From an uncultured Draconibacterium sp. (GTDB lineage Bacteria > Bacteroidota > Bacteroidia > Bacteroidales > Prolixibacteraceae): a stretch of 64,000 nucleotides of DNA. This document shows positions 27,947 to 37,597 of this stretch, piece by piece; the first letter of the stretch is position 1; each line of letters opens with the position of its first letter. The notes under the pieces are model-generated. The model had not been told where the DNA came from. It was given only the letters and a program-made list of their open reading frames with translations, and made no database searches. The DNA is taken from the NCBI RefSeq assembly GCF_913063105.1, contig NZ_CAJXYQ010000013.1:62001-126000 (forward strand). The letters run 5' to 3'. The position numbers and the translations under genes are program-made.

Positions 27947-29350
27947 ATGACAGCAAAAACATTATTTGATAAAATTTGGGATGCACATGTGGTAAAACAG
28001 GTTGAAGGTGGCCCCAATGTATTGTACATCGACCGACATTTTATACACGAAGTAACCAGCCCGGTTGCCTTTTTAGGACTTAAAAACCGCGGATTAAAAG
28101 TGTATCGCCCGGATCAAACAACAGCAACTCCCGACCATAACGTACCAACCATAAACCAGCACCTGTCGATAAAAGACGAACTATCGCGCAACCAGGTGGA
28201 GATGTTAAAAAAGAACTGTGCCGAAAATGGCATTACCTACCACGGTTTAGGAACCGAAGGACACGGCGTTGTACATATTATTGGCCCAGAAATGGGACTG
28301 ACACAACCGGGTATGACCATAGTTTGTGGCGATAGCCATACTTCCACCCACGGTGCATTTGGCGCCATTGCTTTTGGTATTGGCACCAGCGAGGTAGAAA
28401 TGGTTTTGGCCAGCCAGTGTATTATGCAGCCTAAACCCAAAAAAATGCGCATAACCATTAACGGACAACTAGATAAAGGTGTTACAGCAAAAGATATCGC
28501 GCTATTTATCATTTCTAAAATATCAACAAGCGGCGGTACCGGCCACTTTATCGAGTATGCCGGATCGGCTATCACCAGCCTGTCAATGGAAGGCCGCATG
28601 ACCCTTTGTAACCTGAGTATTGAAAGTGGTGCCCGTGGCGGAATGATTGCGCCCGACGAAACTACATTTAGCTATGTGAAAGGCCGCCAGTTTGCACCTC
28701 AGGGAGCCGATTGGGATAAAGCAATGAAAAAATGGACCGAATTAAAAACCGATGAAGGAGCTGCATTCGATACAGAATACACCTTTGAGGCGGCCGATAT
28801 TGAGCCGATGATTACCTACGGTACAAACCCGGGAATGGGAATTGGTGTTTCACAGACTATTCCAACTTCAGAAGGTTTGTCGGGAACAGATAAAACAACT
28901 TATCAGAAGTCGTTGCAATACATGGGTTATAACGAAGGTGAAGCCATGAAAGGGAAACCTGTGGATTATGTATTTCTGGGTAGCTGTACCAACGGAAGAA
29001 TTGAAGACTTCCGTGAATTTGCCAGCTTTGTAAAAGGCAAGAAAAAAGCCGATAACGTTACAGCATGGCTGGTACCCGGATCAAAACAAGTACAAAACCA
29101 AATTGAGGCCGAAGGCCTGGTTCCGATTCTGGAAGAAGCCGGTTTTGAGTTGCGTCAACCGGGTTGCTCAGCCTGTTTGGCAATGAACGACGATAAAATT
29201 CCTGCGGGAAAATACGCTGTTTCAACATCAAACCGAAACTTCGAAGGCCGCCAGGGACCGGGAGCACGCACCTTGCTTGCCAGCCCGTTAACCGCAGCAG
29301 CAGCCGCAGTGTCTGGTGTAATTGCCGACCCGAGAGAGCTGATGGAATAG
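27947..29350 (+). CDS. leuC: 3-isopropylmalate dehydratase large subunit
   Basis: 467 residues of the aconitase family. With LeuD it isomerises 2- to 3-isopropylmalate and, in organisms with citramalate synthase, also citramalate to 3-methylmalate. Substrate-site motif [20 protein letters not shown] is near residue 128, and the 4Fe-4S ligands lie in [14 protein letters not shown] near 346 and GCSACLAMN near 406-409. It begins [15 protein letters not shown] as usual for LeuC. The gene is cut off from leuD by an inserted S23-type gene. Confidence 0.96.
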   Translation: MTAKTLFDKIWDAHVVKQVEGGPNVLYIDRHFIHEVTSPVAFLGLKNRGLKVYRPDQTTATPDHNVPTINQHLSIKDELSRNQVEMLKKNCAENGITYHGLGTEGHGVVHIIGPEMGLTQPGMTIVCGDSHTSTHGAFGAIAFGIGTSEVEMVLASQCIMQPKPKKMRITINGQLDKGVTAKDIALFIISKISTSGGTGHFIEYAGSAITSLSMEGRMTLCNLSIESGARGGMIAPDETTFSYVKGRQFAPQGADWDKAMKKWTELKTDEGAAFDTEYTFEAADIEPMITYGTNPGMGIGVSQTIPTSEGLSGTDKTTYQKSLQYMGYNEGEAMKGKPVDYVFLGSCTNGRIEDFREFASFVKGKKKADNVTAWLVPGSKQVQNQIEAEGLVPILEEAGFELRQPGCSACLAMNDDKIPAGKYAVSTSNRNFEGRQGPGARTLLASPLTAAAAAVSGVIADPRELME

Positions 29351-29401
29351 GGAATATTGGAATGGAGAATTTAGAATAAAAAATCGCAAATTGTAACTGA
29401 A

Positions 29402-29773
29402 ATGTCAACAAGTAATCTGGCAGAATTTAAGGAGAACCTAAAACTTCGGACAAAGAGATTTGCTCACGATTGTGTTAAGTTTTCTCTGGATTTGCCTAAA
29501 AATACGCTTGGAAACCATATTCGGGGGCAATTGATTCGCTGTTCTACTTCTGTTGCTGCAAATTACTGGGCATCCTGTGTTGCGCATACCGTTCCTATGA
29601 TTATTTCCAAACTGAGTATATCAATTGAAGAAGCCGATGAAAGCGAATTCTGGTTAGAATTTGCAGTTGATGAAAAATTAGCGATAAAAGAGCGGACCGA
29701 AAAAATGATCCAGGAGGCTCATGAAATAGCTTCAATACTCATCAAATCTCGTCAAACGCTTCAAAACAGATAA
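29402..29773 (+). CDS. Four-helix-bundle protein of the S23 family
   Basis: 123 residues with the signature of the small four-helix-bundle family first described from 23S rRNA intervening sequences: FAHDCVKFSLDLPKNTLGNHIRGQLIRCSTSVAANY followed by the acidic helix SISIEEADESEFWLEF (both shown only in part in the family model). These genes are scattered through Bacteroidota genomes and their function is unknown. This one splits leuC from leuD in an otherwise canonical operon; its flanks are AT-rich with repeated ATTCTAA/ATTCAAA units, suggesting a mobile or recently acquired cassette. Same strand as the operon, so probably cotranscribed. Confidence 0.85.
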   Translation: MSTSNLAEFKENLKLRTKRFAHDCVKFSLDLPKNTLGNHIRGQLIRCSTSVAANYWASCVAHTVPMIISKLSISIEEADESEFWLEFAVDEKLAIKERTEKMIQEAHEIASILIKSRQTLQNR

Positions 29774-29836
29774 ACTCTAATATTCAAAATTTTAACATTC
29801 TAAGATTCGAGATTCTAACATTCAAATATTCTAAAA
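29774..29836. repeat. AT-rich short-repeat tract between the S23 gene and leuD
   Basis: About 60 bases with variants of ATTCTAA and ATTCAAA occurring five or six times. Similar AT-rich sequence (GGAATATTGGAATGGAGAAT) precedes the S23 gene. It may mark the edges of the insertion. Confidence 0.4.
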
Positions 29837-30424
29837 ATGGCATACGATAAATTTTCAGTAATAAATACACCGGCAGTACCTCTGCCAATCGAAAACGTTG
29901 ATACCGACCAGATTATTCCTGCACGTTTCCTGAAAGCAGTGGAACGTAAAGGTTTTGGCGATAATCTTTTTCGCGACTGGCGATACGAGAACGATGGAAG
30001 TCCGAAAGCTGATTTCCCTTTGAATAATAAAAAATACACCGGAAAAATTCTGGTTGGCGGAAAAAACTTTGGCAGTGGCTCGAGCCGTGAACATGCCGCA
30101 TGGGCAATTTACGATTACGGGTTCCGAGTGGTAGTATCAAGCTTCTTTGCCGACATTTTTAAGGGCAATGCCTTGAACAACGGACTGCTACCCGTTGTTG
30201 TTTCTCCCGAGTTCCTTGAGAAAATATTTGCTCAGATTGAAAAAGATGCAGACTCAACTTTTGAAGTTGATTTGCCAAACCAAAAATTCACCATAACGGC
30301 AACAGGCGAATCGGTTGATTTTGAGATTAATCCATACAAAAAACACTGTTTACAAAACGGCTTGGATGATATCGATTACCTGGTTGATATGAAAGAGCAG
30401 ATTGCAACTTTTGAAGAGGCATAA
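29837..30424 (+). CDS. leuD: 3-isopropylmalate dehydratase small subunit
   Basis: 195 residues. It forms the swivelling small subunit that completes the LeuC active site. Motifs: [14 protein letters not shown] near residue 20, the substrate-binding loop [18 protein letters not shown] near 77, and [16 protein letters not shown] near 110. Length is normal. Followed after 117 bases by the citramalate synthase-like gene. Confidence 0.96.
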   Translation: MAYDKFSVINTPAVPLPIENVDTDQIIPARFLKAVERKGFGDNLFRDWRYENDGSPKADFPLNNKKYTGKILVGGKNFGSGSSREHAAWAIYDYGFRVVVSSFFADIFKGNALNNGLLPVVVSPEFLEKIFAQIEKDADSTFEVDLPNQKFTITATGESVDFEINPYKKHCLQNGLDDIDYLVDMKEQIATFEEA

Positions 30425-30541
30425 TAGCTGGCGAGCCGCTCTCTCCGAATGAGTTTCTCGCTGCAATATATAAACAGACAGACATAGACAACAGTGAGGC
30501 ATCACAGGAAGTGAAGCCGCCACTTAAGCTCATAAAAAAAT

Positions 30542-32122
30542 ATGACAGGCAAAACAATAGAAATTTCAGGTAAGCAACTTACCATTATGGACACCACCCT
30601 TCGCGATGGCGAGCAAACTTCCGGAGTTTCGTTTAGCGAAGGGGAAAAACTCAGTGTGGCAAAGGTTCTGCTTGAAGATGTAAAGGTCGACCGCATTGAA
30701 ATTGCTTCGGCACGGGTGTCGGAAGGCGAATTTAAAGGCACCCAAAAAGTGATGCGTTGGGCAGCTCAAAAGGGGCATCTCGATAAGGTTGAAGTACTTG
30801 GCTTTGTTGACGGAAAAATTTCGCTGGAATGGATTGCCAAAGCCGGTGGAAAAGTGTTGAATTTGCTGTGCAAAGGGTCGTATAAACACGTAACCGAGCA
30901 ACTGCGAAAAACACCCGAAGAACACGTTGCCGATATTAAGGAGGTAATTAACTTTGCCGATGAGATGGGCATTAGCGTAAACATCTACCTGGAAGATTGG
31001 TCGAATGGAATGCGTAACTCGAAAGACTATGTTCATTTTATGATTGCCCAGCTGAAGGATGAGAAAATTGAGCGTTTTATGCTTCCCGATACGCTGGGTA
31101 TACTTGATCCGGATGAAACCTATGACTTCTGTCGCGAAATGATAGAAAGTTTCCCTGATGTGGAGTTTGATTTTCATGCACACAACGATTACGACCTTGC
31201 CATTGCCAACGTATTTCACGCCATTAAAGCCGGTATGCGCTGTGTTCACACCACGGTTAACGGCCTTGGCGAAAGAGCCGGTAATGCTCCATTATCGAGT
31301 GTAATTGCAACGGTAAAAGATCACCTGAAGATGAAAACCAATGTTAAAGAAGGTGAACTTAACAAGGTTTCAAAACTTGTTGAATCGTTTTCAGGCATCC
31401 GAATACCCACTAACAAACCACTTATCGGCGAATTTGTATTTACGCAATGCAGTGGAATTCATGCTGATGGCGATACCAAAAACAACCTGTATTTTAACGA
31501 GTTACTACCTGAGCGTTTTGGCCGCACAAGACAATATGCACTGGGAAAAACTTCAGGTAAAGCCAATATCAACAAAAATTTAAAAGCACTGGGTATCGAA
31601 CTGGACAAGGCTTCGCTGAAAAAGGTTACCGATAAAATTATAGAGCTTGCCGACCAGAAAGAAACCATTACCAGCGACGAGCTGCCCTACATTGTGGCCG
31701 ATGTACTGGAAAACGATTTCTTTGAACAAAAGGTAAAAGTGGTTAATTACTCGGTTAGCTACACCATGGGATTACGCCCCGTTGCCAATGTTTCGCTCGA
31801 AATTGCCGACAAAATTTACGAAGAATACAGCGATGGCGATGGCCAGTATGATGCGTTTGTAAAAGCCTTGCGAAAAATTTACGAACGGCTCGACAAACAA
31901 TTTCCGATGCTCGTTGACTATGTGGTTACCATTCCTCCGGGAGGAAAAACAAGTGCCCTGGTTGAAACGGTAATTACCTGGCGTAACGATCACGAGTTTA
32001 AAACCAAAGGTCTGCACCCCGACCAGAACGCAGCGGCTATTTTAGCAACCATCAGAATGTTAAACGTTATTGAAAACGAATTTGACGCTACAAAACTAGA
32101 AGAATTTAAAAACGAAGAATAA
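30542..32122 (+). CDS. cimA: Citramalate synthase-like HMGL enzyme with LeuA regulatory domain
   Basis: 526 residues, a second LeuA-type paralogue. The barrel starts [18 protein letters not shown] (residues about 16-33) and has the metal site FHAHNDYDLAIANVF and VNGLGERAGN. The C-terminal domain (SVSYTMGLRPVANVSLEI onward) is of the LeuA dimer type. It is more distant from LeuA than expected for a duplicate and lies in a leu operon with leuB; related proteins make citramalate from pyruvate and acetyl-CoA for isoleucine synthesis. The family also includes homocitrate and re-citrate synthases, so the substrate is an inference supported by the Ile codons in the leader. Confidence 0.72.
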   Translation: MTGKTIEISGKQLTIMDTTLRDGEQTSGVSFSEGEKLSVAKVLLEDVKVDRIEIASARVSEGEFKGTQKVMRWAAQKGHLDKVEVLGFVDGKISLEWIAKAGGKVLNLLCKGSYKHVTEQLRKTPEEHVADIKEVINFADEMGISVNIYLEDWSNGMRNSKDYVHFMIAQLKDEKIERFMLPDTLGILDPDETYDFCREMIESFPDVEFDFHAHNDYDLAIANVFHAIKAGMRCVHTTVNGLGERAGNAPLSSVIATVKDHLKMKTNVKEGELNKVSKLVESFSGIRIPTNKPLIGEFVFTQCSGIHADGDTKNNLYFNELLPERFGRTRQYALGKTSGKANINKNLKALGIELDKASLKKVTDKIIELADQKETITSDELPYIVADVLENDFFEQKVKVVNYSVSYTMGLRPVANVSLEIADKIYEEYSDGDGQYDAFVKALRKIYERLDKQFPMLVDYVVTIPPGGKTSALVETVITWRNDHEFKTKGLHPDQNAAAILATIRMLNVIENEFDATKLEEFKNEE

Positions 32123-32199
32123 ATAATTGACAGGAATATTTTGAGTTTTGTAAACAGGCGCAAAACCATTATAAATAGGCCGACAAATAAAAATTTGAA

Positions 32200-33264
32200 A
32201 TGAAACTGAACATCGCATTACTTCCCGGCGACGGGATAGGTCCTGAAATTATCGATCAGGCAATGAAAGCAGTGAAAGCTGTTGCAAGCAAATTTAATCA
32301 CGATTTAAAATATACTGAAGCTTTAACCGGTGCCACTGCCATCGACCAGGTAGGCGATCCTTATCCCGAAGAAACGCACGAGTTGTGCATGCAATCGGAT
32401 GCCGTGCTTTTTGGTGCCATTGGCGACCCAAAATTCGACAATAACCCAAAAGCTAAGGTGCGCCCGGAACAAGGCCTTCTGGCCATGCGTAAAAAACTTG
32501 GTTTGTACGCCAACATTCGCCCGGTAGAAACTTTTGAATCGTTGTTGCACAAATCACCACTTCGCCGCGAGTTGGTTGAAGGTGCTGACTTTGTTTGTAT
32601 ACGTGAGTTAACCGGTGGTATGTATTTTGGCGATAAAGGCCGCAAAGACAACGGCAACACCGCTTTCGATACCTGCATTTACACCCGCGAAGAGGTTGAA
32701 CGTATTTTAAAACTCGGTTACGAATTTGCAGCAAAACGCAATAAAAAACTTACTGTGGTTGATAAAGCAAATGTATTGGAGAGTTCGCGTTTATGGCGCG
32801 AAGTGGCTCAGGAAATGGCGCCAAACTATCCGGAGATTACCACCGAATACATGTTTGTTGATAATGCAGCCATGCAAATTATTCAGTGGCCCAAAAACTT
32901 TGACGTAATGGTTACCGAAAATATGTTTGGCGACATCCTTACTGATGAAGCCAGCGTAATTACCGGTTCGCTTGGGTTGCTGCCATCGGCTTCGGTTGGT
33001 ATTCATACTTCGGTATTCGAACCCATCCATGGTTCGTACCCGCAAGCCGCCGGAAAAGACATTGCCAACCCCATTGCAACCATTCTTTCGGCAGCCATGA
33101 TGTTTGAATATGCCTTCGACCTGAAAGAAGAAGGTAAGCTAATTCGTGATGCTGTAGCTGCCTCGATGGCAGAAGGATTTGTTACTGAAGATATTGCCGA
33201 AGGGCCTGCGCAAGGTACAGCGGCTGTAGGTGACTGGATTGCCGACTGGATTACTAAAAATTAG
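32200..33264 (+). CDS. leuB: 3-isopropylmalate dehydrogenase
   Basis: 354 residues. It oxidatively decarboxylates 3-isopropylmalate with NAD+, and in the citramalate route it also handles 3-methylmalate. The protein starts [14 protein letters not shown]; substrate Arg residues are in [13 protein letters not shown]; the signature [15 protein letters not shown] binds Mg2+ and NAD(H); and [15 protein letters not shown] is near the C terminus. Last gene of the operon, ending at a strong terminator. In enteric bacteria leuB follows leuA; here it is last. Confidence 0.96.
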   Translation: MKLNIALLPGDGIGPEIIDQAMKAVKAVASKFNHDLKYTEALTGATAIDQVGDPYPEETHELCMQSDAVLFGAIGDPKFDNNPKAKVRPEQGLLAMRKKLGLYANIRPVETFESLLHKSPLRRELVEGADFVCIRELTGGMYFGDKGRKDNGNTAFDTCIYTREEVERILKLGYEFAAKRNKKLTVVDKANVLESSRLWREVAQEMAPNYPEITTEYMFVDNAAMQIIQWPKNFDVMVTENMFGDILTDEASVITGSLGLLPSASVGIHTSVFEPIHGSYPQAAGKDIANPIATILSAAMMFEYAFDLKEEGKLIRDAVAASMAEGFVTEDIAEGPAQGTAAVGDWIADWITKN

Positions 33265-33298
33265 AAGAACCGTGGTTTCCAACCACATCCAAAATATT

Positions 33299-33339
33299 AA
33301 AAAAGCTTCAAGATTTTCAACACCTTGAAGCTTTTTTTT
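33299..33339. terminator. Terminator of the leu operon, probably bidirectional
   Basis: Stem of 14 base pairs (AAAAAAGCTTCAAG with CTTGAAGCTTTTTT) and an 11-base loop, followed by further T. It can also end the convergent Gfo/Idh/MocA transcript. A smaller hairpin, GTGGTT/AACCAC, lies just upstream at 33272-33286. Confidence 0.88.
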
Positions 33340-33384
33340 ATTCCTTACTTTTATTGAAAACAAACAGCTCAACCTTACCGCTTC

Positions 33385-34725
33385 TTAAACCACATAAGGG
33401 TTTCTCATGTCGCGTGTAAAATACTGGTTTGCCCCTTCGTTATCAATTACCCTATTTTGTTTGGAGTCCCAGGTAATTTTTGTACCTGTCCGAATGGCCA
33501 TATCGCCCATGTGGCTGATAGTATCCGACATAATTGCTTCATCCAACGGATTGGTTTCGGCAATAGTACCTTTAATTACATCCACAAACATTTGCCCAAA
33601 CTCTTTTGGAGTACTTTGTGCAACTTCCAGCTTGGCATTCAATTCGGGGTCGCTGGCTTCAGCTGCACCACGGCTCAACGAAATCCATCCCTTTGTTCCC
33701 CAAAAAGTTGTTCCATTACCATGCTTTTTCTTACGGTAATGCAAGAAATCTTTCTCTGCTAATCTATCCGAACTCAGAAAATTAACCTTTAATCCGGAAT
33801 CATATTTCAACTTTAAATCCCAGCTTTTAATATTGTTGTAAACACCTCCGGCATCCCAATATTTACCTTCTCCTTCGCAAGTATAATTTCCTTTAAGCTG
33901 CTCTTTAATTCCCCAAACCATAATGTCCAGCGGGTGGGCGCCCCAGCCGCCAAGCCAACCAATACTAAAATCATAATTATACCACGATCCTTTGTTGGTA
34001 ACACGCTCGGCACAATAAGGATTCATTGGCGCAGGACCTGTCCACAAATCGTAATCAAAACCTTCGGGCACTGCAGCCTCTACACACATTGCATTTCCAT
34101 GATTACCTGAACCGGCACACCAAACATCCACCTGTTCAATTTCACCAATAGCTCCTGATTTTATCATGTCAATTCCGGCAATCATTTGCCCTTGTGCCCG
34201 TTGTTGGGTCGCATAATGAAATTTTACATTATTGGCAGCAACTTCTTTTTCAAGTATCTTAAAATTATCGATGCTTAATCCCAAAGGCTTGGCAACCATT
34301 ACGTGTTTTCCTGCGCGTGCCGCATAAATGCTCATGGGTACGTGCCAATGGTCGGGTGTGGTAATATGTACTGCATCCACATCATCCCTGCTCAACACCT
34401 CTTCGTAATGTTTTATGGATTCAACTTCGGGAACATTATACCCCCGCTCTTTGTATTTTGCATTAATAAAAGCGGCGGTGTTGTCGCGTCGGGTTTTAAA
34501 CGGATCGCAGGTAGCTACCGAAAACAATGTTTCGCGGTCAACAAAATAGAATTTTATTTCGTGCTGCGACTGTGCGCCAACGCCGATATGGGCAATTCGT
34601 ATTTTATCGCTTGGTGCAGCACCGGGTGCACACGATTTTAAAATGGTTGGCGCAAGAATTATCCCAGCTCCACCAATCGAAGCATTTTTTAAAAAATTCC
34701 TTCTGGTTCGATTTTTAGTTGTCAT
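33385..34725 (-). CDS. Gfo/Idh/MocA-family oxidoreductase with Tat signal
   Basis: 446 residues. The N terminus NRTRRNFLKNASIGGAG is a twin-arginine signal, followed by a possible lipobox (LKSCAP), so the folded enzyme would be exported. The Rossmann domain (IRIAHIGVGAQSQHEIKF) binds NAD(P), and the family motif normally EKP is AKPLGLS here, with KPLG conserved. The second half is the substrate domain (GWLGGWGAHPLDIMVWG). Such enzymes oxidise or interconvert sugars and inositols. It is last in a three-gene minus-strand group with ThuA-DUF6807 and a sugar isomerase; a gap of 4 bases separates it from the ThuA gene. Confidence 0.92.
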   Translation of the reverse strand: MTTKNRTRRNFLKNASIGGAGIILAPTILKSCAPGAAPSDKIRIAHIGVGAQSQHEIKFYFVDRETLFSVATCDPFKTRRDNTAAFINAKYKERGYNVPEVESIKHYEEVLSRDDVDAVHITTPDHWHVPMSIYAARAGKHVMVAKPLGLSIDNFKILEKEVAANNVKFHYATQQRAQGQMIAGIDMIKSGAIGEIEQVDVWCAGSGNHGNAMCVEAAVPEGFDYDLWTGPAPMNPYCAERVTNKGSWYNYDFSIGWLGGWGAHPLDIMVWGIKEQLKGNYTCEGEGKYWDAGGVYNNIKSWDLKLKYDSGLKVNFLSSDRLAEKDFLHYRKKKHGNGTTFWGTKGWISLSRGAAEASDPELNAKLEVAQSTPKEFGQMFVDVIKGTIAETNPLDEAIMSDTISHMGDMAIRTGTKITWDSKQNRVIDNEGANQYFTRDMRNPYVV

Positions 34726-34729
34726 GATT

Positions 34730-36388
34730 TTATTGATTTAGATGTTCTTTATAGTGCTGATATTCCTCTTCTAATCGTTCAAGGCTAACCGCTCCGGCAA
34801 TATGATTGATGCGGTAATTTAACACCAATTTTTCACCTTCTGAAAAACTATACGGTTTCTCAAACAGGTATGCTGGGCTGAAATAGAAAAAGGGCAGTTC
34901 TGCGCTGTTGGTTAAATACCAGGCGGCCTCATCTCTCCTAGAATTTGGGTGGATAATAATTTGCGCCCCTACCTTTTTCCCGTCAAGACCAGTGACCCCC
35001 ATATAAAACCAATCTCGTTTTTGACCGTGTAATGCCGCCTCTGTGCCACTGGGTATAAAAAACGCATCGAAAAAACTCTGGTTAAACCGTATGGACAAAC
35101 CACCATAACCGCCCCAGTTTTTCCCATTGGGTTCGCCTTCAATTGGTGTACGATTCAGTTCAACCTCCTCGGCCAGTGCGGTAAATTCAAAGGTATAATC
35201 CATACTCAGTTTACCTTTTTCGTTTGGTGCGGCAACATTAATTGTTCGGGTTTCGGCTAAAACTGCCCTGCCATTTTCAGGATGATAAACAATCTCTAAT
35301 TCTATTTTAGCCGAAAAATCGGGCTTCCTGGTAAAGTGAATATCCTTAATTTCATTAATGCCTTCCGAGCGGTATTCTTTATTATTCGCATACTCCCAAT
35401 AATTTACACCGTTTATGTATTTCCACGAAAACCATTGCCCGGCGTGCCAGTGATGGTCGTCGGGGCTTACACAAGTCATGTTATTCTGCCCCAAAAAAAC
35501 AGGATTAAAATGTGGTTTTTGATGTTTTTCCCTGAAGTTGTATTGCCACAGCACATCCGCCCCGTTTAGCAAAGCATAACTAGAATCGGTTTCTGCCCAT
35601 TTATACTTTGCCTTTACCGCTGTTTCAGTCCTTGATTTTAAGTCCTGCGGGATTTCTTGTTTCACCCTACCAGTAGCTGCCCACTCGGTGGCGCGTAGCA
35701 TTAAGGTTTGAAAGCCGATGTTTCGCATTTGCCGAACCTCGTGCCCCAGGGCGTTGTGGCAAATTCGTCCTTTGCCGTATTCAAAAACAGAAATAACGGG
35801 TTGTTTGCCCAATCCGGCTTTGTTGGTATTTTCATTTTTGGCCGTGGCCAATACCATAAAATAAGGATTTACTTCAGCTTGCATCCACAATTCTTCAAAA
35901 GTTGAGAAATCACCCATCCCTTTTGTTATGGGATGTTTTTGTTTTTCGATAATAACCCGGGCTTCGCATTTTTTCCCATGGTTCGTTTCTTTTATCCAGG
36001 CTCCGGTTGAAATCTCTTTAAACGCTGGCCAATTGTAAAAGGCTGTTGTTGCAGCATGAAGCGTTAAAAATCCGCCCCCATTTTTTATGAAACTTAGCAA
36101 AGCCTGTTCGGTTTCAGCAGGCCAGCGGTATTCTTTATCGGGAAAAGAACTCCAGTTACTCACCACCACATCAATTTCAGTAAAATCTACTCCCGACAAC
36201 CGCTCCGGTTTTTCAGTAATTTTCACCTCAAACAAACCGGTACTCTCGTACATTTTTTTCAAAAAAGGTGTTGAGGTTTTCCAGTCATGGTTATTCCTTC
36301 CGCTTAAAAGCAGAACTTTAATTTTTGCAGAACTTTCGAAGCCCAACAAAACAAAAACGACCCAAAACAAAAATAAAATTCGTCTCAT
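34730..36388 (-). CDS. ThuA-like and DUF6807 (PmoA-type) two-domain exported protein
   Basis: 552 residues with a signal peptide (about 1-21). The N-terminal domain to about residue 245 is ThuA-like, a glutamine-amidotransferase-fold found in sugar utilisation clusters (VLLLSGRNNHDWKTSTPFLKK, GGGFLTLHAATTAFYNW, GRICHNALGHEVRQM). The C-terminal half from about 265 matches DUF6807/PmoA-like proteins (HFNPVFLGQNNMTCVSPDDHHWHAGQWF, many His). Both families are linked to carbohydrate breakdown in Bacteroidota and Planctomycetota but their reactions are not settled. It lies just upstream of the Gfo/Idh/MocA gene and is probably cotranscribed. Confidence 0.85.
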   Translation of the reverse strand: MRRILFLFWVVFVLLGFESSAKIKVLLLSGRNNHDWKTSTPFLKKMYESTGLFEVKITEKPERLSGVDFTEIDVVVSNWSSFPDKEYRWPAETEQALLSFIKNGGGFLTLHAATTAFYNWPAFKEISTGAWIKETNHGKKCEARVIIEKQKHPITKGMGDFSTFEELWMQAEVNPYFMVLATAKNENTNKAGLGKQPVISVFEYGKGRICHNALGHEVRQMRNIGFQTLMLRATEWAATGRVKQEIPQDLKSRTETAVKAKYKWAETDSSYALLNGADVLWQYNFREKHQKPHFNPVFLGQNNMTCVSPDDHHWHAGQWFSWKYINGVNYWEYANNKEYRSEGINEIKDIHFTRKPDFSAKIELEIVYHPENGRAVLAETRTINVAAPNEKGKLSMDYTFEFTALAEEVELNRTPIEGEPNGKNWGGYGGLSIRFNQSFFDAFFIPSGTEAALHGQKRDWFYMGVTGLDGKKVGAQIIIHPNSRRDEAAWYLTNSAELPFFYFSPAYLFEKPYSFSEGEKLVLNYRINHIAGAVSLERLEEEYQHYKEHLNQ

Positions 36389-36639
36389 TCGCAGATAGCA
36401 TTACTTTCTCACTTGAATATAATTAAGTTAATATTTTGTATTTCAAACACATATAATATCTGTTTAAAATTTGCTGGTCGATACCCCTGGAACTCGCATG
36501 ACTTAATAAACCGCCTATGAGTGAATTACTTCTCACGCTTGTTTCATTAGTCTTCACTGAGCATTAAAAAGATTACTCGCTCTGCCCAGAATGATATGCT
36601 TACTGAGGTTTTGGGCGGCGAAGAAACTTTTCAATATCT
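36389..36639. other. Intergenic region with no gene seen
   Basis: 251 bases. AT-rich near the ThuA gene, then a more mixed stretch (36480-36610) with short inverted repeats GTGA/TCAC and AGCAT/ATGCT, and a CTCGCTCTGCCCAGAATGAT segment that could be a decayed REP-like element. No RNA gene recognised. Confidence 0.4.
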
Positions 36640-37488
36640 TTATTCAGCTCCCAGACTTTTCAAAAATTCGTAGCTGCCTTTTACGGCTTCTTCTCCTGCA
36701 ATTTCAAGGGTTGAATAGCCATCAAATCCACTTTCAACTAACTTAGTATAAATTTCTTCAATGCCAATAACCCCCTGTCCTAAAGTGGTGAGACTCATTC
36801 CGCAGCCAAATAGTTGACCGCGTTGTTCTACAAATTCTTCAGGCAAATCCTTCCAGTGTACATGTTCTATTTTATTACCAAACTTTTCAATCATTTCCAA
36901 GGGTTCGCCACCACCGAGCCACAAATTTCCGGTATCTAGATTTACTCCCAGGGCTTCAGCATTACAACGGTCGAGTATTTTTTCCATGTGTGCCACCGAG
37001 TCAGAATATTTACCGTGTGGTTCAATCAGAATTTTTACACCATAATCGGCTGCCATGCGAAGTGGTTCATTCAATTTTTCGGCAATTGAAAAAATAGCTT
37101 CGGCATCGGTTAAATTATATCCAAACCCGGTTGTTGGGTCGCCCTCTGATGTTACAATGTGCTTTACCCCAATGGCTGCTGCAATTTTAACGGCTTTCAT
37201 CAGTTGTGCTGTTCCGTAGCGGAATGGCGCTGCAGGGTCTAACAAATTAGCATGAGCACAAACGCTGGTCATTGTAATGCCACGGTCTTCAAACATTCGT
37301 TTTAGGTCGAAGGGATTGGCATCTAAACTGGCTAAAGCCGTAAAACCATATTCTGCACCTAAACAAGCCCCGTCAGAGCTGTCGGTTAAATCGGCGTACT
37401 TGAATCCCCATTCTTTAATGGTGTCTAATTGTTTGTCTAGGGTTGCAAACGGATTAATTAAAGCAAAGCATCCCACTTTTATTGCCAT
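36640..37488 (-). CDS. Sugar phosphate isomerase/epimerase (TIM barrel)
   Basis: 282 residues of the xylose-isomerase-like AP endonuclease 2 fold. Metal-binding residues are likely in SEGDPTTG, ILIEPHGKYSD, GVNLDTGNLWLGGG, EHVHWKDLP and STLEIAGE, the usual order of E, E, D, H and E ligands. These enzymes interconvert keto-sugars or inositol derivatives; the substrate is unknown. No signal peptide, so it acts in the cytosol. It is the first gene of the minus-strand sugar cluster and is divergent from the AraC regulator across 109 bases, which suggests control by it. Confidence 0.9.
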   Translation of the reverse strand: MAIKVGCFALINPFATLDKQLDTIKEWGFKYADLTDSSDGACLGAEYGFTALASLDANPFDLKRMFEDRGITMTSVCAHANLLDPAAPFRYGTAQLMKAVKIAAAIGVKHIVTSEGDPTTGFGYNLTDAEAIFSIAEKLNEPLRMAADYGVKILIEPHGKYSDSVAHMEKILDRCNAEALGVNLDTGNLWLGGGEPLEMIEKFGNKIEHVHWKDLPEEFVEQRGQLFGCGMSLTTLGQGVIGIEEIYTKLVESGFDGYSTLEIAGEEAVKGSYEFLKSLGAE

Positions 37489-37597
37489 GATATTTCTGTT
37501 TTATTGATTTAGTTAATTCTCTACCCTACAAACCTAAAAAACACAATCCAAATAAAATTCCGAAATTCCCCATTGAAATATTTCTTAATTTTGAAAA

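Noticed and set aside
30566-31249. 227-residue open frame on the minus strand inside the citramalate synthase-like gene
   Set aside because: It mirrors a well-conserved gene on the other strand, has no family features and no promoter; an antisense shadow.
36389-36639. Possible RNA gene or tRNA-like sequence between ThuA and isomerase genes
   Set aside because: GGTCGATACCCC looks slightly like a T-arm, but no acceptor or anticodon stem can be paired.
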